Assembly: GCA_018263655.1 (NCBI GenBank)
Contig: JAANWY010000384.1
Location: 1-8,253, forward strand
Origin: Anaerolineales bacterium
GTDB lineage: Bacteria; Chloroflexota; Anaerolineae; Epilineales; JAANWY01
Length of the DNA: 8,253 nt
Reading direction: 5' to 3'
Shown: one piece after another, positions 1 to 6,015 of the stretch
Position numbering within the stretch: the first letter of the stretch is position 1
Layout of the letters: every line of letters begins with the position of its first letter
Translations under genes and position numbers: made by a program
The notes under the pieces: generated by a model
What the model saw: only the letters and a program-made list of their open reading frames with translations
Told to the model about the DNA's origin: nothing
Databases searched by the model: none

Positions 1-765
1 GTAGCCGATGCCCACATCATCTTTGCCAGCGGCGCCGGATTGGGGGCGTTTCTAGACGAGATGATCAAGAATGCCGTCGGCGATGCGCCCGTCGGCGATG
101 CGCCCGTCGGCGATGCGCCCGTCGGCGATGCGCCCGTCGTCCACGTGTCACGCGGCATCGAGTTTCTCGAGGCTGGAAACTCCGATGACGGCCAGACTGA
201 GCCGGCTGAAGAGCCAGGCCATGAAGATGAGCACGGGGAGGTCGATCCTCACACATGGTTTGACCCGAACAATGTGATCATCTGGACAGACAATATCGAG
301 CAAGCGTTGAGCGCGCTGGATCCGGCCAACACCGTCGCCTACGAGGCCAACGCACAGACCTACAAACGGAAGCTGGAAGAGCTGGATGCGTGGATTCGAG
401 AGCAGGTGGCCCAGATTCCTGCGGAAAACCGAATGCTCGTCACTGACCATCATGTCTTGAGCTACTTCGCCGACGAGTACGGGTTTGAACAAGTCGGGGC
501 GGTCATTGGAGCCTTCAGCACCATCGCTGAACCCTCAGCACGCGAACTTGCGGCGTTGGAAGACCGTATTCGGCAGCACGGCGTGCCGGCGGTGTTCGTC
601 AGCAGCACGGTCAACCCGAAGGTTGCTGCAAGAGTCGCCCAGGACACTGGAATCGAACTGGCGCCACTTTACACTGGTTCGCTGAGTAAACCGTCTGGTG
701 ATGCGAGTACCTATCTCGACTTCATGCGGTATAACGTGAGAGCCATTGTGTCCGCGCTGAGATGA
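1..765 (+). CDS. Mn/Zn-type ABC transporter substrate-binding protein, 5' end cut by window
   Basis: This is the extracytoplasmic metal-binding component of a cluster A-I (TroA/PsaA/ZnuA fold) importer, which captures Mn, Zn or Fe and hands it to the permease encoded downstream. The frame is open from base 1, so the signal peptide and first metal ligand lie outside the window; 254 codons remain. Visible landmarks are an ADAHIIFASGAGL segment at the start, the ligand motif DPHTWFDP near base 250, a TDHHVLSYF segment near 448, EPSARELAAL near 530 and the C-terminal TYLDFMRYNV motif near 710. A short acidic/His stretch (GHEDEHGE) precedes DPHTWFDP, as in many metal-binding family members. Two oddities are four perfect copies of GDAPV, where relatives usually have one, and Ser-Ser in the FVSSTVNP segment, where PsaA-type proteins have Glu as third ligand. 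The family call is firm; the metal is not. Manganese is favoured by the type of the linked ATPase. Confidence 0.93.
   Translation, partial: VADAHIIFASGAGLGAFLDEMIKNAVGDAPVGDAPVGDAPVGDAPVVHVSRGIEFLEAGNSDDGQTEPAEEPGHEDEHGEVDPHTWFDPNNVIIWTDNIEQALSALDPANTVAYEANAQTYKRKLEELDAWIREQVAQIPAENRMLVTDHHVLSYFADEYGFEQVGAVIGAFSTIAEPSARELAALEDRIRQHGVPAVFVSSTVNPKVAARVAQDTGIELAPLYTGSLSKPSGDASTYLDFMRYNVRAIVSALR
76..135 (+). repeat. Four perfect tandem copies of a 15-bp unit inside the binding-protein gene
   Basis: The unit GTCGGCGATGCGCCC occurs four times without a mismatch and is followed by a partial GTC. In frame it encodes VGDAP, which reads as GDAPV x4. Family members commonly have a single GDAPV-like stretch before the strand leading to a GIE motif. 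This therefore looks like slipped-strand expansion of one native copy that kept the frame, in a surface loop of the N-terminal lobe. Identity at DNA level points to a recent event or to an assembly collapse or expansion. Confidence 0.95.
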
Positions 766-786
766 GCAATTTCACACATCGTCTTG

Positions 787-821
787 CTGCTGTGGCCGGT
801 CTCCTGACCGAGCCACGGCGG
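787..821 (+). promoter_or_regulatory. Intercistronic stem-loop between binding protein and ATPase genes
   Basis: Bases 787-801 pair with 806-821 around a TCCT loop (802-805). The core is GTGGC-CGGTC / GACCG-A-GCCAC with one bulged A at 811. Five further outer pairs, two of them G-T, give about 15 base pairs. No T-run follows, so it is not a classical intrinsic terminator. In ABC operons such structures after the binding-protein gene often protect its mRNA or reduce readthrough, so that binding protein exceeds transporter. That role is inferred here. Confidence 0.6.
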
Positions 822-879
822 TGTCACAGTTACTATCCAATTTCTCAGATCAGGAGCGGTTAGAAGGCGAGGGAATTGC

Positions 880-1704
880 GTGATGGCACGACTTAGATGG
901 AAAACGACTGACCACGATGTCACCGCCCCCACGGTAGAGCTCGACCAGGTGTCACTCAACTACAACGGCAAGGCTGTCTTGGAAGATGTCTCTTTTAGGA
1001 TCGAGCCTGGACAGCGAGTGGCCGTAGTCGGACCCAACGGGGCTGGCAAGAGCACGTTGTTCAAGATCATCGCCGGCATCCTCCGAGCGTCAGCCGGCGA
1101 CGTCCACGTGTATGGCCGTGGGCCAGGCGGCCACATCTGCATCGCCTACGTGCCCCAGCGGAGCGAGATCGACTGGACGTTCCCGGCAACGGTGGCAGAT
1201 GTGGTGATGATGGGACGGATCGGCAAAATCGGTCTGTTCCACCGGCCCAGTCGCGAGGACTGGAACTTGGTCCACAGCAGTCTGGGCCAGGTCGGAATGG
1301 GGCATCTGGCCGATCAGCAAATCGGCGAACTGTCGGGCGGACAACAGCAGCGGGTGTTCATCGCCCGGGCGCTGGCCCAAGAGGCGGAGTTGCTGTTGAT
1401 GGACGAACCGTTCACCGGACTCGACGCACCGAGCCAAGAGACAATCGCTGAGATTGTGGGCGGCATGCAGAGACATGGCGTCACGGTGATGGTCGCAACG
1501 CACGATCTGAACCTGGCTGCGGAGGAATTCGAACGGGTGATGTTGTTAAACCGCCGTGTCGTGGTGTTCGGTCGCCCGGATCAGGTGCTCACGTCCCAGG
1601 CTCTGGTCCAGGCCTACGGCGGCCACATGCACGTCTTGCCGGCCGACGAGGGCGATGTGGTTCTGGCCGACACCTGTTGCGGCGGTGGAGGGGAAGAGCG
1701 ATGA
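880..1704 (+). CDS. Mn/Zn-type ABC transporter ATP-binding protein
   Basis: This cytoplasmic ATPase energises metal import with the permease encoded just downstream; it has 274 residues, normal for the family. In order it shows a Walker A GPNGAGKS (51-58), a Q-loop at VPQRSEIDW (Gln93), the family-typical FPATVADVVMMGR stretch, the signature LSGGQ (151-155), a Walker B LLLMDEP (171-177), a D-loop GLD and the switch His208 in ATHD. The RSEIDW...DVVMMGR segment resembles manganese/iron importers (MntA, SitB, PsaB) more than ZnuC. Start choice: GTG at 880 and ATG at 883 are both possible, and a purine-rich site GGCGAGGG ends at 873. The protein ends in an unusual DTCCGGGGEER tail. Its stop codon overlaps the permease start as ATGA, which indicates translational coupling. 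Confidence 0.95.
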   Translation: MMARLRWKTTDHDVTAPTVELDQVSLNYNGKAVLEDVSFRIEPGQRVAVVGPNGAGKSTLFKIIAGILRASAGDVHVYGRGPGGHICIAYVPQRSEIDWTFPATVADVVMMGRIGKIGLFHRPSREDWNLVHSSLGQVGMGHLADQQIGELSGGQQQRVFIARALAQEAELLLMDEPFTGLDAPSQETIAEIVGGMQRHGVTVMVATHDLNLAAEEFERVMLLNRRVVVFGRPDQVLTSQALVQAYGGHMHVLPADEGDVVLADTCCGGGGEER

Positions 1705-2609
1705 GTGCAGTAGCAACCTGGATAGCGGACCCGCTCGGCTATCCCTTCATGGTGCGCGGGCTGGCGGCAGCCTTGATGGTGGGCATCGTCTGCTCAGTGC
1801 TGGGTACCTATATCGTCCTGCGAGGCATGGCTTTCTTCGGTTTTGCACTATCCCACGCCATTCTGCCGGGTGTCGTCATCGCCTATCTGATCGGTTGGCC
1901 GTTGGTCGTTGGGGCGCTGGTTGTCGGCGTGCTGACAGCACTGGGGATTGGAACGCTCAGCACCCAGGGGCAGCTCAAGGAAGACACGGCCATCGGCTTG
2001 ATCTTTTCCGGGGCGTTTGCTCTTGGCGTGGCTCTACTCTCCACCGTCAGAAGCTACAGCACCGACCTGGCCCACTTCTTGTTCGGTAACGTGCTGGGGG
2101 TATCGAGCGCTGACCTGTGGTTGACGGCCGGCCTAGGGGCGTTGGTAGTCGGGACCATCATCGCCTTTTACAAAGAATTCCTGGTTCTGTCATTCGATCC
2201 GATCCTGGCCGAAACGCTGCGGCTACCCTCGACGGTCCTGCGCCATCTGCTGCTGGTGCTGATCGCGCTGACCATCGTCGTCTCGTTGCAGACGGTCGGC
2301 GTGTCGCTGATGGTGGCGATGCTGGTGACGCCGGCGGCCTCGGCGCGCTTGCTGACCCAGCGCCTGCCGACGATGATGGTGATTTCAGCGGTGATCGGTG
2401 CCGTGTCTGGGGTGGCGGGGCTGTATCTGTCGTACTATTGGAACGTGGCGTCGGGGCCGGCCATCGTGCTGGTGGCGACGGCCATTTTTGGGCTGACGTT
2501 TTTGTTTGGCCCACGCCAGGGGGTCGTGTGGCGTTGGTGGCGAACACTGCAGCCTCAAGCTGCGCAGGGTGAAGAGGCGCAGGCCCTCCAGCGCGGTCGC
2601 GTTCGATAA
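1701..2609 (+). CDS. Mn/Zn-type ABC transporter permease (ABC-3 family)
   Basis: This integral membrane channel subunit of the metal importer has 302 residues when read from ATG 1701. That start is chosen because it overlaps the ATPase stop by four bases and has a strong GGAGGGGAAG site (about 1686-1695) just upstream; a TTG eight codons earlier lacks this support. The protein is almost wholly hydrophobic, with about eight predicted membrane helices. Conserved ABC-3 stretches include RGMAFFGFALSHAILPG near the N terminus, KEDTAIGLIFSGAFALG in the first third, LQTVGVSLMVAMLVTPAASA in the second half and YYWNVASGPAIVL near the end. The soluble C-terminal tail is short and Gln/Arg-rich. It is the last gene of the operon as seen here; no clear intrinsic terminator follows, and the next plus-strand gene has its own likely promoter. 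The family is certain, the metal is not. Confidence 0.95.
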   Translation: MSAVATWIADPLGYPFMVRGLAAALMVGIVCSVLGTYIVLRGMAFFGFALSHAILPGVVIAYLIGWPLVVGALVVGVLTALGIGTLSTQGQLKEDTAIGLIFSGAFALGVALLSTVRSYSTDLAHFLFGNVLGVSSADLWLTAGLGALVVGTIIAFYKEFLVLSFDPILAETLRLPSTVLRHLLLVLIALTIVVSLQTVGVSLMVAMLVTPAASARLLTQRLPTMMVISAVIGAVSGVAGLYLSYYWNVASGPAIVLVATAIFGLTFLFGPRQGVVWRWWRTLQPQAAQGEEAQALQRGRVR

Positions 2610-2617
2610 TCCACCGC

Positions 2618-2788
2618 TCACTCCACCTCGATCAGCACCACCGAGTCGTTGAAGTCCTCATCCGCCCAGTCCTCCCACTCCAGCAGCCAACTGTCGCTGT
2701 CTTGCCGCGTGATCCGTGCCCACCCTGGGTCCGTGGCATCGATCCATCCAAATTGCCCTGAGATTGCTACCGTGGTAAAATTGGCTCG
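2618..2788 (-). pseudogene. C-terminal remnant of a minus-strand protein with an aspartate-rich end
   Basis: Read on the minus strand, 2788 to 2618 is an open frame of 56 codons that ends in TGA and contains no ATG. A stop codon lies directly upstream at 2791-2789. The readable part runs FGWIDATDPGWARI, then DSDSWLLEWEDW, then DEDFNDSVVLIEVE and stop. The pattern of Trp/Leu followed by D-x-D-x-N-D-x-VV at the very C terminus resembles the calcium-type loop seen at the end of DUF4114-like and similar bacterial surface domains. It reads as protein, with sensible codon choice and no internal stop, but it has no plausible start and is too short for a complete domain. I take it as the tail of a decayed gene whose front was lost; a non-coding coincidence is possible. 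Confidence 0.45.
2753..2781 (+). promoter_or_regulatory. Candidate sigma-70 promoter for the toxin-antitoxin operon
   Basis: A -35-like TTGCCC (2753-2758) is separated by 17 bp from a -10-like TAAAAT (2776-2781), matching consensus at four and five of six positions. The predicted transcript would start near 2788 and reach the antitoxin start after about 45 bases. The promoter would overlap the upstream end of the minus-strand remnant. Confidence 0.45.
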
Positions 2789-2832
2789 TCAACGTTCTGC
2801 TGCACAAAAGTAGGAAGAATGAGGTGACAGAC

Positions 2833-3066
2833 ATGTTGGTTAGTATTCGTGGCGTATATCGTCAAGGAAAAGTCGAACTTCTCGAAGAAGTCCCCGATGC
2901 CGAAGGAACGGAAGTCGTGGTTACCTTCCTCAAACCAATGGAGACAGGCGTAGACCTGGCTGAACGCGGCATCTCTCCAGAGATGGCGGCTGACCTTCGA
3001 CAACGGTTGCTGCCTTTTGAAGAAGACTGGAATGCACCTGGCATGGAGGCGTACGATGAGCTATAG
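2833..3066 (+). CDS. Type II antitoxin, AF2212-like N-terminal domain
   Basis: This small acidic protein of 77 residues is predicted to neutralise the MazF/PemK toxin encoded next to it. Residues 1-35 (LVSIRGVYRQGKVELLEEVP...EGTEVVVTFL) match the small beta domain of AF2212/DUF104-type antitoxins. The rest is a charged helical tail with the RLLPFEEDWNAPGMEAYDEL ending typical of toxin-clamping segments. Start choice: ATG 2833 has GAGGTG (2821-2826) six bases upstream; the in-frame GTG at 2824 has AGGAAG (2812-2817) also at six bases and would add three residues. Its 3' end overlaps the toxin start by 11 bp. By analogy with other type II systems, autorepression by the antitoxin or the complex is possible, but no AbrB/MazE DNA-binding domain is visible. 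Confidence 0.82.
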   Translation: MLVSIRGVYRQGKVELLEEVPDAEGTEVVVTFLKPMETGVDLAERGISPEMAADLRQRLLPFEEDWNAPGMEAYDEL

Positions 3067-3406
3067 CCGAGGCGACGTTGTCCTTGTGCTGTTCCCACAT
3101 TCTGACCTTCGAACAGCCAAGAAGCGCCCCGCCTTGGTGGTGCAAGCCGACAATCTAAACACCGGCTTGGACCAACTCATCGTGGCTATGATCACCAGTA
3201 ATCTTCAACGGCGTGGACATCCCAGCCGGCACTTCATCAGTATGAACACTACAGAAGGGCAACAGAGCGGCCTGTTGATGGACTCGGTGGTGATGACCGA
3301 TAATTTGGCCACTGTGTTCACGGCGGCTGCCGACACCAAGCTGGGCGACTTGCCCAACATGACGCCCGTAGACGAGGCCCTCAAGACGACGCTGGACCTA
3401 CAGTAG
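3056..3406 (+). CDS. mazF: MazF/PemK-family mRNA interferase toxin
   Basis: This sequence-specific endoribonuclease toxin has 116 residues, the usual length for the family. The N-terminal RGDVVLVLFPHSDLRTAKKRPALVV fits the family hallmark, with the predicted catalytic Arg24 in KKRPAL and Thr47 in MITS. A GLLMDSVVMTDNL stretch in the second half corresponds to the conserved SG..D..v.. segment. ATG 3056 is chosen because GGAGG lies at 3045-3049, six bases upstream, and because it overlaps the antitoxin gene by 11 bp as expected for a coupled pair; an earlier TTG at 3017 in the same frame has no such support. The RNA target site cannot be predicted from sequence. The module sits between two metal-related operons with no obvious functional link to them. 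Confidence 0.93.
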   Translation: MSYSRGDVVLVLFPHSDLRTAKKRPALVVQADNLNTGLDQLIVAMITSNLQRRGHPSRHFISMNTTEGQQSGLLMDSVVMTDNLATVFTAAADTKLGDLPNMTPVDEALKTTLDLQ

Positions 3407-3573
3407 AACCGTCCGCCGAGAATTGCTGGCCCCGCTTACGAGCAACCACACTCTATCACGGCTGCCGAACTACCGACGCACAGCCCCTGTACCCAAGCCG
3501 CTCCTCACAAGGACAAGTGCAGTTGCGATTCCTTTCAAAAGGTCTGGGGATGATTTTGGTCGGTAATGCTTCC

Positions 3574-4008
3574 CTACCGCACGCTGACCTCGACGGGGAC
3601 GCTTCCGCTTGCCTCGAACTGCAAGGTGATCTCGAAGCGGTCGCCGGCACTCAAATCCTGTTTTAAGCCGATAAGCATGACGTGCAAGCCGCCAGGCTCA
3701 AACGTCACCCGACCGCCGGCCGGCACCTCCACGCTCGACACCGGCTGCATCCGCATTACGTCGTTCTCCATCGTCGTCTCGTGCAACTCGACGGCCTCGG
3801 CGATCTCGCTTTGGGCGCCCAGCAGCGAGTCGGCTGCGCCGCCCTCGTTCGTGACGGTCACGTAAACGGCGCCGGTCCCGCCGGCGGTGGCCGGCCGCGA
3901 CCAGGCACCTTCGACGTGGATTTGGGGTGTTGCCGGCGACGACGGCCCGCAAGCCACCAGGCCGCCAAAGATCGCCACAAGTGAGAGTATCAGGAGAGTG
4001 CGCTGCAT
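3574..4008 (-). CDS. PCu(A)C copper chaperone lipoprotein
   Basis: This extracytoplasmic copper chaperone of 144 residues delivers Cu(I), typically to the CuA centre of cytochrome oxidase or to SCO proteins. The full family motif H-x10-M-x21-H-x-M is present with exact spacing: His76, Met87, His109, Met111. The N terminus MQRTLLILSLVAIFGGLVAC is a lipoprotein signal with Cys20 as the lipidated residue, followed by GPSSPATPQ as linker. ATG 4008 is preferred over an in-frame TTG at 4071, because it begins the signal peptide directly and has AGGAG (4024-4020) upstream, although the 11-base spacing is a little long. It is the last gene of the minus-strand copper operon and is separated from the preceding gene by an inverted-repeat element. 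It converges on the toxin gene across 167 bp in which I found no convincing terminator for either side. Confidence 0.95.
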   Translation of the reverse strand: MQRTLLILSLVAIFGGLVACGPSSPATPQIHVEGAWSRPATAGGTGAVYVTVTNEGGAADSLLGAQSEIAEAVELHETTMENDVMRMQPVSSVEVPAGGRVTFEPGGLHVMLIGLKQDLSAGDRFEITLQFEASGSVPVEVSVR

Positions 4009-4029
4009 CGTTTTGAGTGCTCCTACATC

Positions 4030-4128
4030 AGACCCTAAGGGTTTTCCAAAGGCTCTGACACGAACGTTCAACTTCGCAAGACGAACTCAACTGCATTTGT
4101 TCCACACTGTCGAAAACCCTTAGGGTCT
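4030..4128. mobile_element. 99-bp element with perfect 17-bp terminal inverted repeats (MITE-like)
   Basis: Bases 4030-4046 (AGACCCTAAGGGTTTTC) are the exact reverse complement of 4112-4128, enclosing 65 bp with no coding potential. The enclosed part includes the 8-bp palindrome GAACGTTC (4062-4069). Size, perfect arms and lack of an ORF fit a miniature inverted-repeat element mobilised in trans. No target-site duplication is visible at either arm boundary. The right end supplies two bases of the TAG stop codon of the 4Fe-4S protein gene, and the left end lies 20 bases upstream of the PCu(A)C start, close to its ribosome-binding site. The alternative is a structured intercistronic RNA: the arms would form a 17-bp stem in the operon transcript. 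Confidence 0.55.
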
Positions 4129-5605
4129 AGCCGCCGGCCATGAACGTCCCCCGCATCTCCATCGGCTGAGAGAGGAGCCACATACTGGCCGCCCCAATCA
4201 GCATGACGAGCACCAGCCAGGGCAGCGCAGCGCGCAACGCCAGCCGGCGGTCAGGGTATCTTCGTTGCGCAATCTGCAAGCCAGCGACCAGCGAGCCGAG
4301 AATGCCGGCATACAGGAAAAGCATCTCGATGGGCAAAATCCAGGCTGACGGAACCAGCGACCCCAGGCCCCAGCGCGGTTCGCCTAGCCACGACACGCCG
4401 AAATCGCGCAGGAAATCTTGGGTCACGGGTACGATGGTCAGCGCACCGGTGAGGAAGTGGAAGATGTAGTGGGCGGTCCACATGCCGAAGCTGACGGGCA
4501 CTAGCGCGAATGCGTAGCGCGTGCCGATCTGGAGTAGGCTCTCGCAGGAGCTGGATAGACGCCGGCTCAGCGCGCTCGTTGCTGCCAGCAGCCCCAGCGG
4601 CAAGAGCACCATGCCCGTCACGAACACCAGCGTCAGCACGACGGCCTCGGAACCGGTGCCCAGCGCCTCGGCCAGCCGGCGCTGCAAGGCGTAGACCGGC
4701 GGCACCATGCCGAAAGCGTTGATCAGCGCGCCGAACGTAAGCACCACGATCAGCGCTGCCAGGTCCGGCCGCAGGTCGAAACGACCGAGGCCAGACCGCG
4801 TTTGCGACACATTCCATAGTTCCTGAGCTGGCCGGCGCGCCACCAGACCGACGTTGTCGTACGGGCAAGCGTGGACGCAGTCGAGGCAGAAGGTGCAGTC
4901 CATGTTGCCCACTTTCCGTTCCTGGAACAGCCACAGCTCGCAGCCTGGGATGTCGTCGCGCCCCTGAATGCAGTCCTTGGTTTGGCAAGCGGCACAGCGG
5001 TCGTGGTCGCGCACCTTGATCTCCAGCGGCGAGTTCATCGCGTGGACCAGGTTGAACTGTCCCAGCGGACAGACATATTTGCAGAAGGCGGCCCCCTGGA
5101 AAACCGTGTCGATGACGAAGGCAGCGAGAAAGTAGCCGGCGGCGATCCAGGCGGTCCACAGCGGGCTGGCCCAGAAGTCGAAGTACTCGTAGGCCCAGAA
5201 GAAGAGGAGCAGCAGTGCCACGGCCAGCCACTTGCTGCGCAGCCACCTGGGCCAGGGCCGGCCGGCACCACCACGGCGCAGCGCGCGCGCCAGGTGCTTG
5301 CCGATTTTGCGCGGCAGCATGAAGGGACACGCCATGCAGAAGAGGTTGCCGGCCACCAGCAGAACCAGCACCACCAACCCGCGATAGTGAATCCACGCCG
5401 TGGTCGTGGCGATGTTCTTTGGTGCGAGCTGCGGTCCGACGAAGCCGTCGAACACGATCAGTGCCGCGAGCAGTAGGAGCGGGATTTGCATGGCGGTGCG
5501 TGAGTGCTTCCACTTCAGGAAGCGCCCGAGGAGCGACCACGTTAGCAGATTCGAGGCCTGCACGGATGGCTTTTCGACGGGCGACTGGAGGGCGTCAGTT
5601 GCCAC
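4127..5605 (-). CDS. Polytopic 4Fe-4S membrane protein related to CcoG/NapH/NosR
   Basis: This is a predicted membrane-bound electron-transfer protein. By context it probably supplies electrons for copper reduction or oxidase maturation, as known for CcoG (FixG). GTG 5605 is chosen: GGGAG (5616-5612) lies six bases upstream and the overlap with the preceding gene is 11 bp, giving 492 residues. An N-terminal membrane pair ends in FCMACPFMLPR (Cys90, Cys93), followed by two more helices and CKYVCP (Cys175, Cys179). The ferredoxin-like part has CAACQTKDC (204, 207, 212), Cys222 and a complete CxxCxxCxxxCP (237, 240, 243, 247). About five further helices follow, including an AHYIFH pair (His379, His383), and the protein ends near SQPMEMRG (481-486). 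This C-terminal membrane half is not part of the short NapH plan. The general class is sure; the reaction is inferred. Confidence 0.85.
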   Translation of the reverse strand: MATDALQSPVEKPSVQASNLLTWSLLGRFLKWKHSRTAMQIPLLLLAALIVFDGFVGPQLAPKNIATTTAWIHYRGLVVLVLLVAGNLFCMACPFMLPRKIGKHLARALRRGGAGRPWPRWLRSKWLAVALLLLFFWAYEYFDFWASPLWTAWIAAGYFLAAFVIDTVFQGAAFCKYVCPLGQFNLVHAMNSPLEIKVRDHDRCAACQTKDCIQGRDDIPGCELWLFQERKVGNMDCTFCLDCVHACPYDNVGLVARRPAQELWNVSQTRSGLGRFDLRPDLAALIVVLTFGALINAFGMVPPVYALQRRLAEALGTGSEAVVLTLVFVTGMVLLPLGLLAATSALSRRLSSSCESLLQIGTRYAFALVPVSFGMWTAHYIFHFLTGALTIVPVTQDFLRDFGVSWLGEPRWGLGSLVPSAWILPIEMLFLYAGILGSLVAGLQIAQRRYPDRRLALRAALPWLVLVMLIGAASMWLLSQPMEMRGTFMAGG

Positions 5606-6011
5606 CGCCGGCTCCCGCGACACTTTGCAGATCGAACGTCTGCTCCATCGTCCGCCCATCCGGCAGCGTGGCACGCACGATGATGAACCATTCGCCGGCC
5701 ATGGTGAACTCGAAGTCCTGCGTCACGTAGCGTCCGTCGTCTCCGCCGGTGGCTTCAGCGATGACGGGCACCATGCCGGCGTGGCTCATGTTGCCCTCGA
5801 CCTCGACTGCGGCGTTCTCGATAGGCTTGTCGTTGGCATCCCGCAACATGACTGTCACCTGCGCTGGCCCCACTTCCAACGGCTGCGGCGACACTTCGAC
5901 GTCGACTTGAACGTCGCCGGAGTTGGTCTCGCTGCGACGGTCGCAGCCGGCAACGAACAAGACCCCCAACAACATCACCACGAGCAGACCTGTCGTTCTC
6001 CAGAGCCGCAT
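5595..6011 (-). CDS. YtkA/FixH-like lipoprotein
   Basis: This is a small extracytoplasmic lipoprotein of 138 residues. The signal peptide MRLWRTTGLLVVMLLGVLFV is followed by the lipobox VAGC, lipidated at Cys23. The mature part is a single beta-sandwich of the YtkA/FixH type with strands near PAQVTVMLRDANDKPI (49-64) and the conserved VEGNMSHAGM segment (71-80). Met75, His77 and Met80 in that segment could bind copper. It ends in a flexible Gly-rich tail (GAGGGN). ATG 6011 lies four bases after the SCO stop, with GGAG inside the end of the SCO gene as ribosome-binding site. Its own 3' end overlaps the 4Fe-4S gene by 11 bp. FixH-like proteins accompany CcoG (FixG) in cbb3 oxidase assembly operons, and YtkA-like domains occur near copper genes. 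The exact function is unknown. Confidence 0.8.
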   Translation of the reverse strand: MRLWRTTGLLVVMLLGVLFVAGCDRRSETNSGDVQVDVEVSPQPLEVGPAQVTVMLRDANDKPIENAAVEVEGNMSHAGMVPVIAEATGGDDGRYVTQDFEFTMAGEWFIIVRATLPDGRTMEQTFDLQSVAGAGGGN

Positions 6012-6015
6012 TCGG

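Noticed and set aside
76..135. Tandem repeats considered as a CRISPR-like array
   Set aside because: The units are 15 bp, directly adjacent without spacers, and in frame within a coding sequence.
2117..2572. Open frames on both strands over the second half of the permease gene
   Set aside because: They are shadows of the permease frame; their translations are low-complexity, rich in Arg, Ala, Gly or Pro.
3407..3573. Small hairpins between the convergent toxin and PCu(A)C genes considered as terminators
   Set aside because: The pairs found (for example CCTTT/AAAGG at 3531-3542, and CGGTA/TACCG around the PCu(A)C stop) are only five base pairs and lack a following T-run on the proper strand. 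I see nothing else in this stretch.
4030..4128. Inverted repeat considered as an intrinsic terminator within the copper operon
   Set aside because: The loop would be 65 bases and the arm sequence is not GC-rich at its base; the short T-run lies inside the arm rather than after a stem.
4871..5476. A 201-codon plus-strand frame opposite the 4Fe-4S protein gene
   Set aside because: It lies entirely antisense to a well-supported gene, has no ribosome-binding site of note and no recognisable motif.
4251..5540. A 429-codon open frame on the minus strand, in a second frame inside the 4Fe-4S protein gene
   Set aside because: It overlaps the clearly coding frame with its cysteine motifs and helices. 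Its translation is Arg/Ala/Pro-rich with no domain, as expected for an alternative frame of GC-rich DNA.
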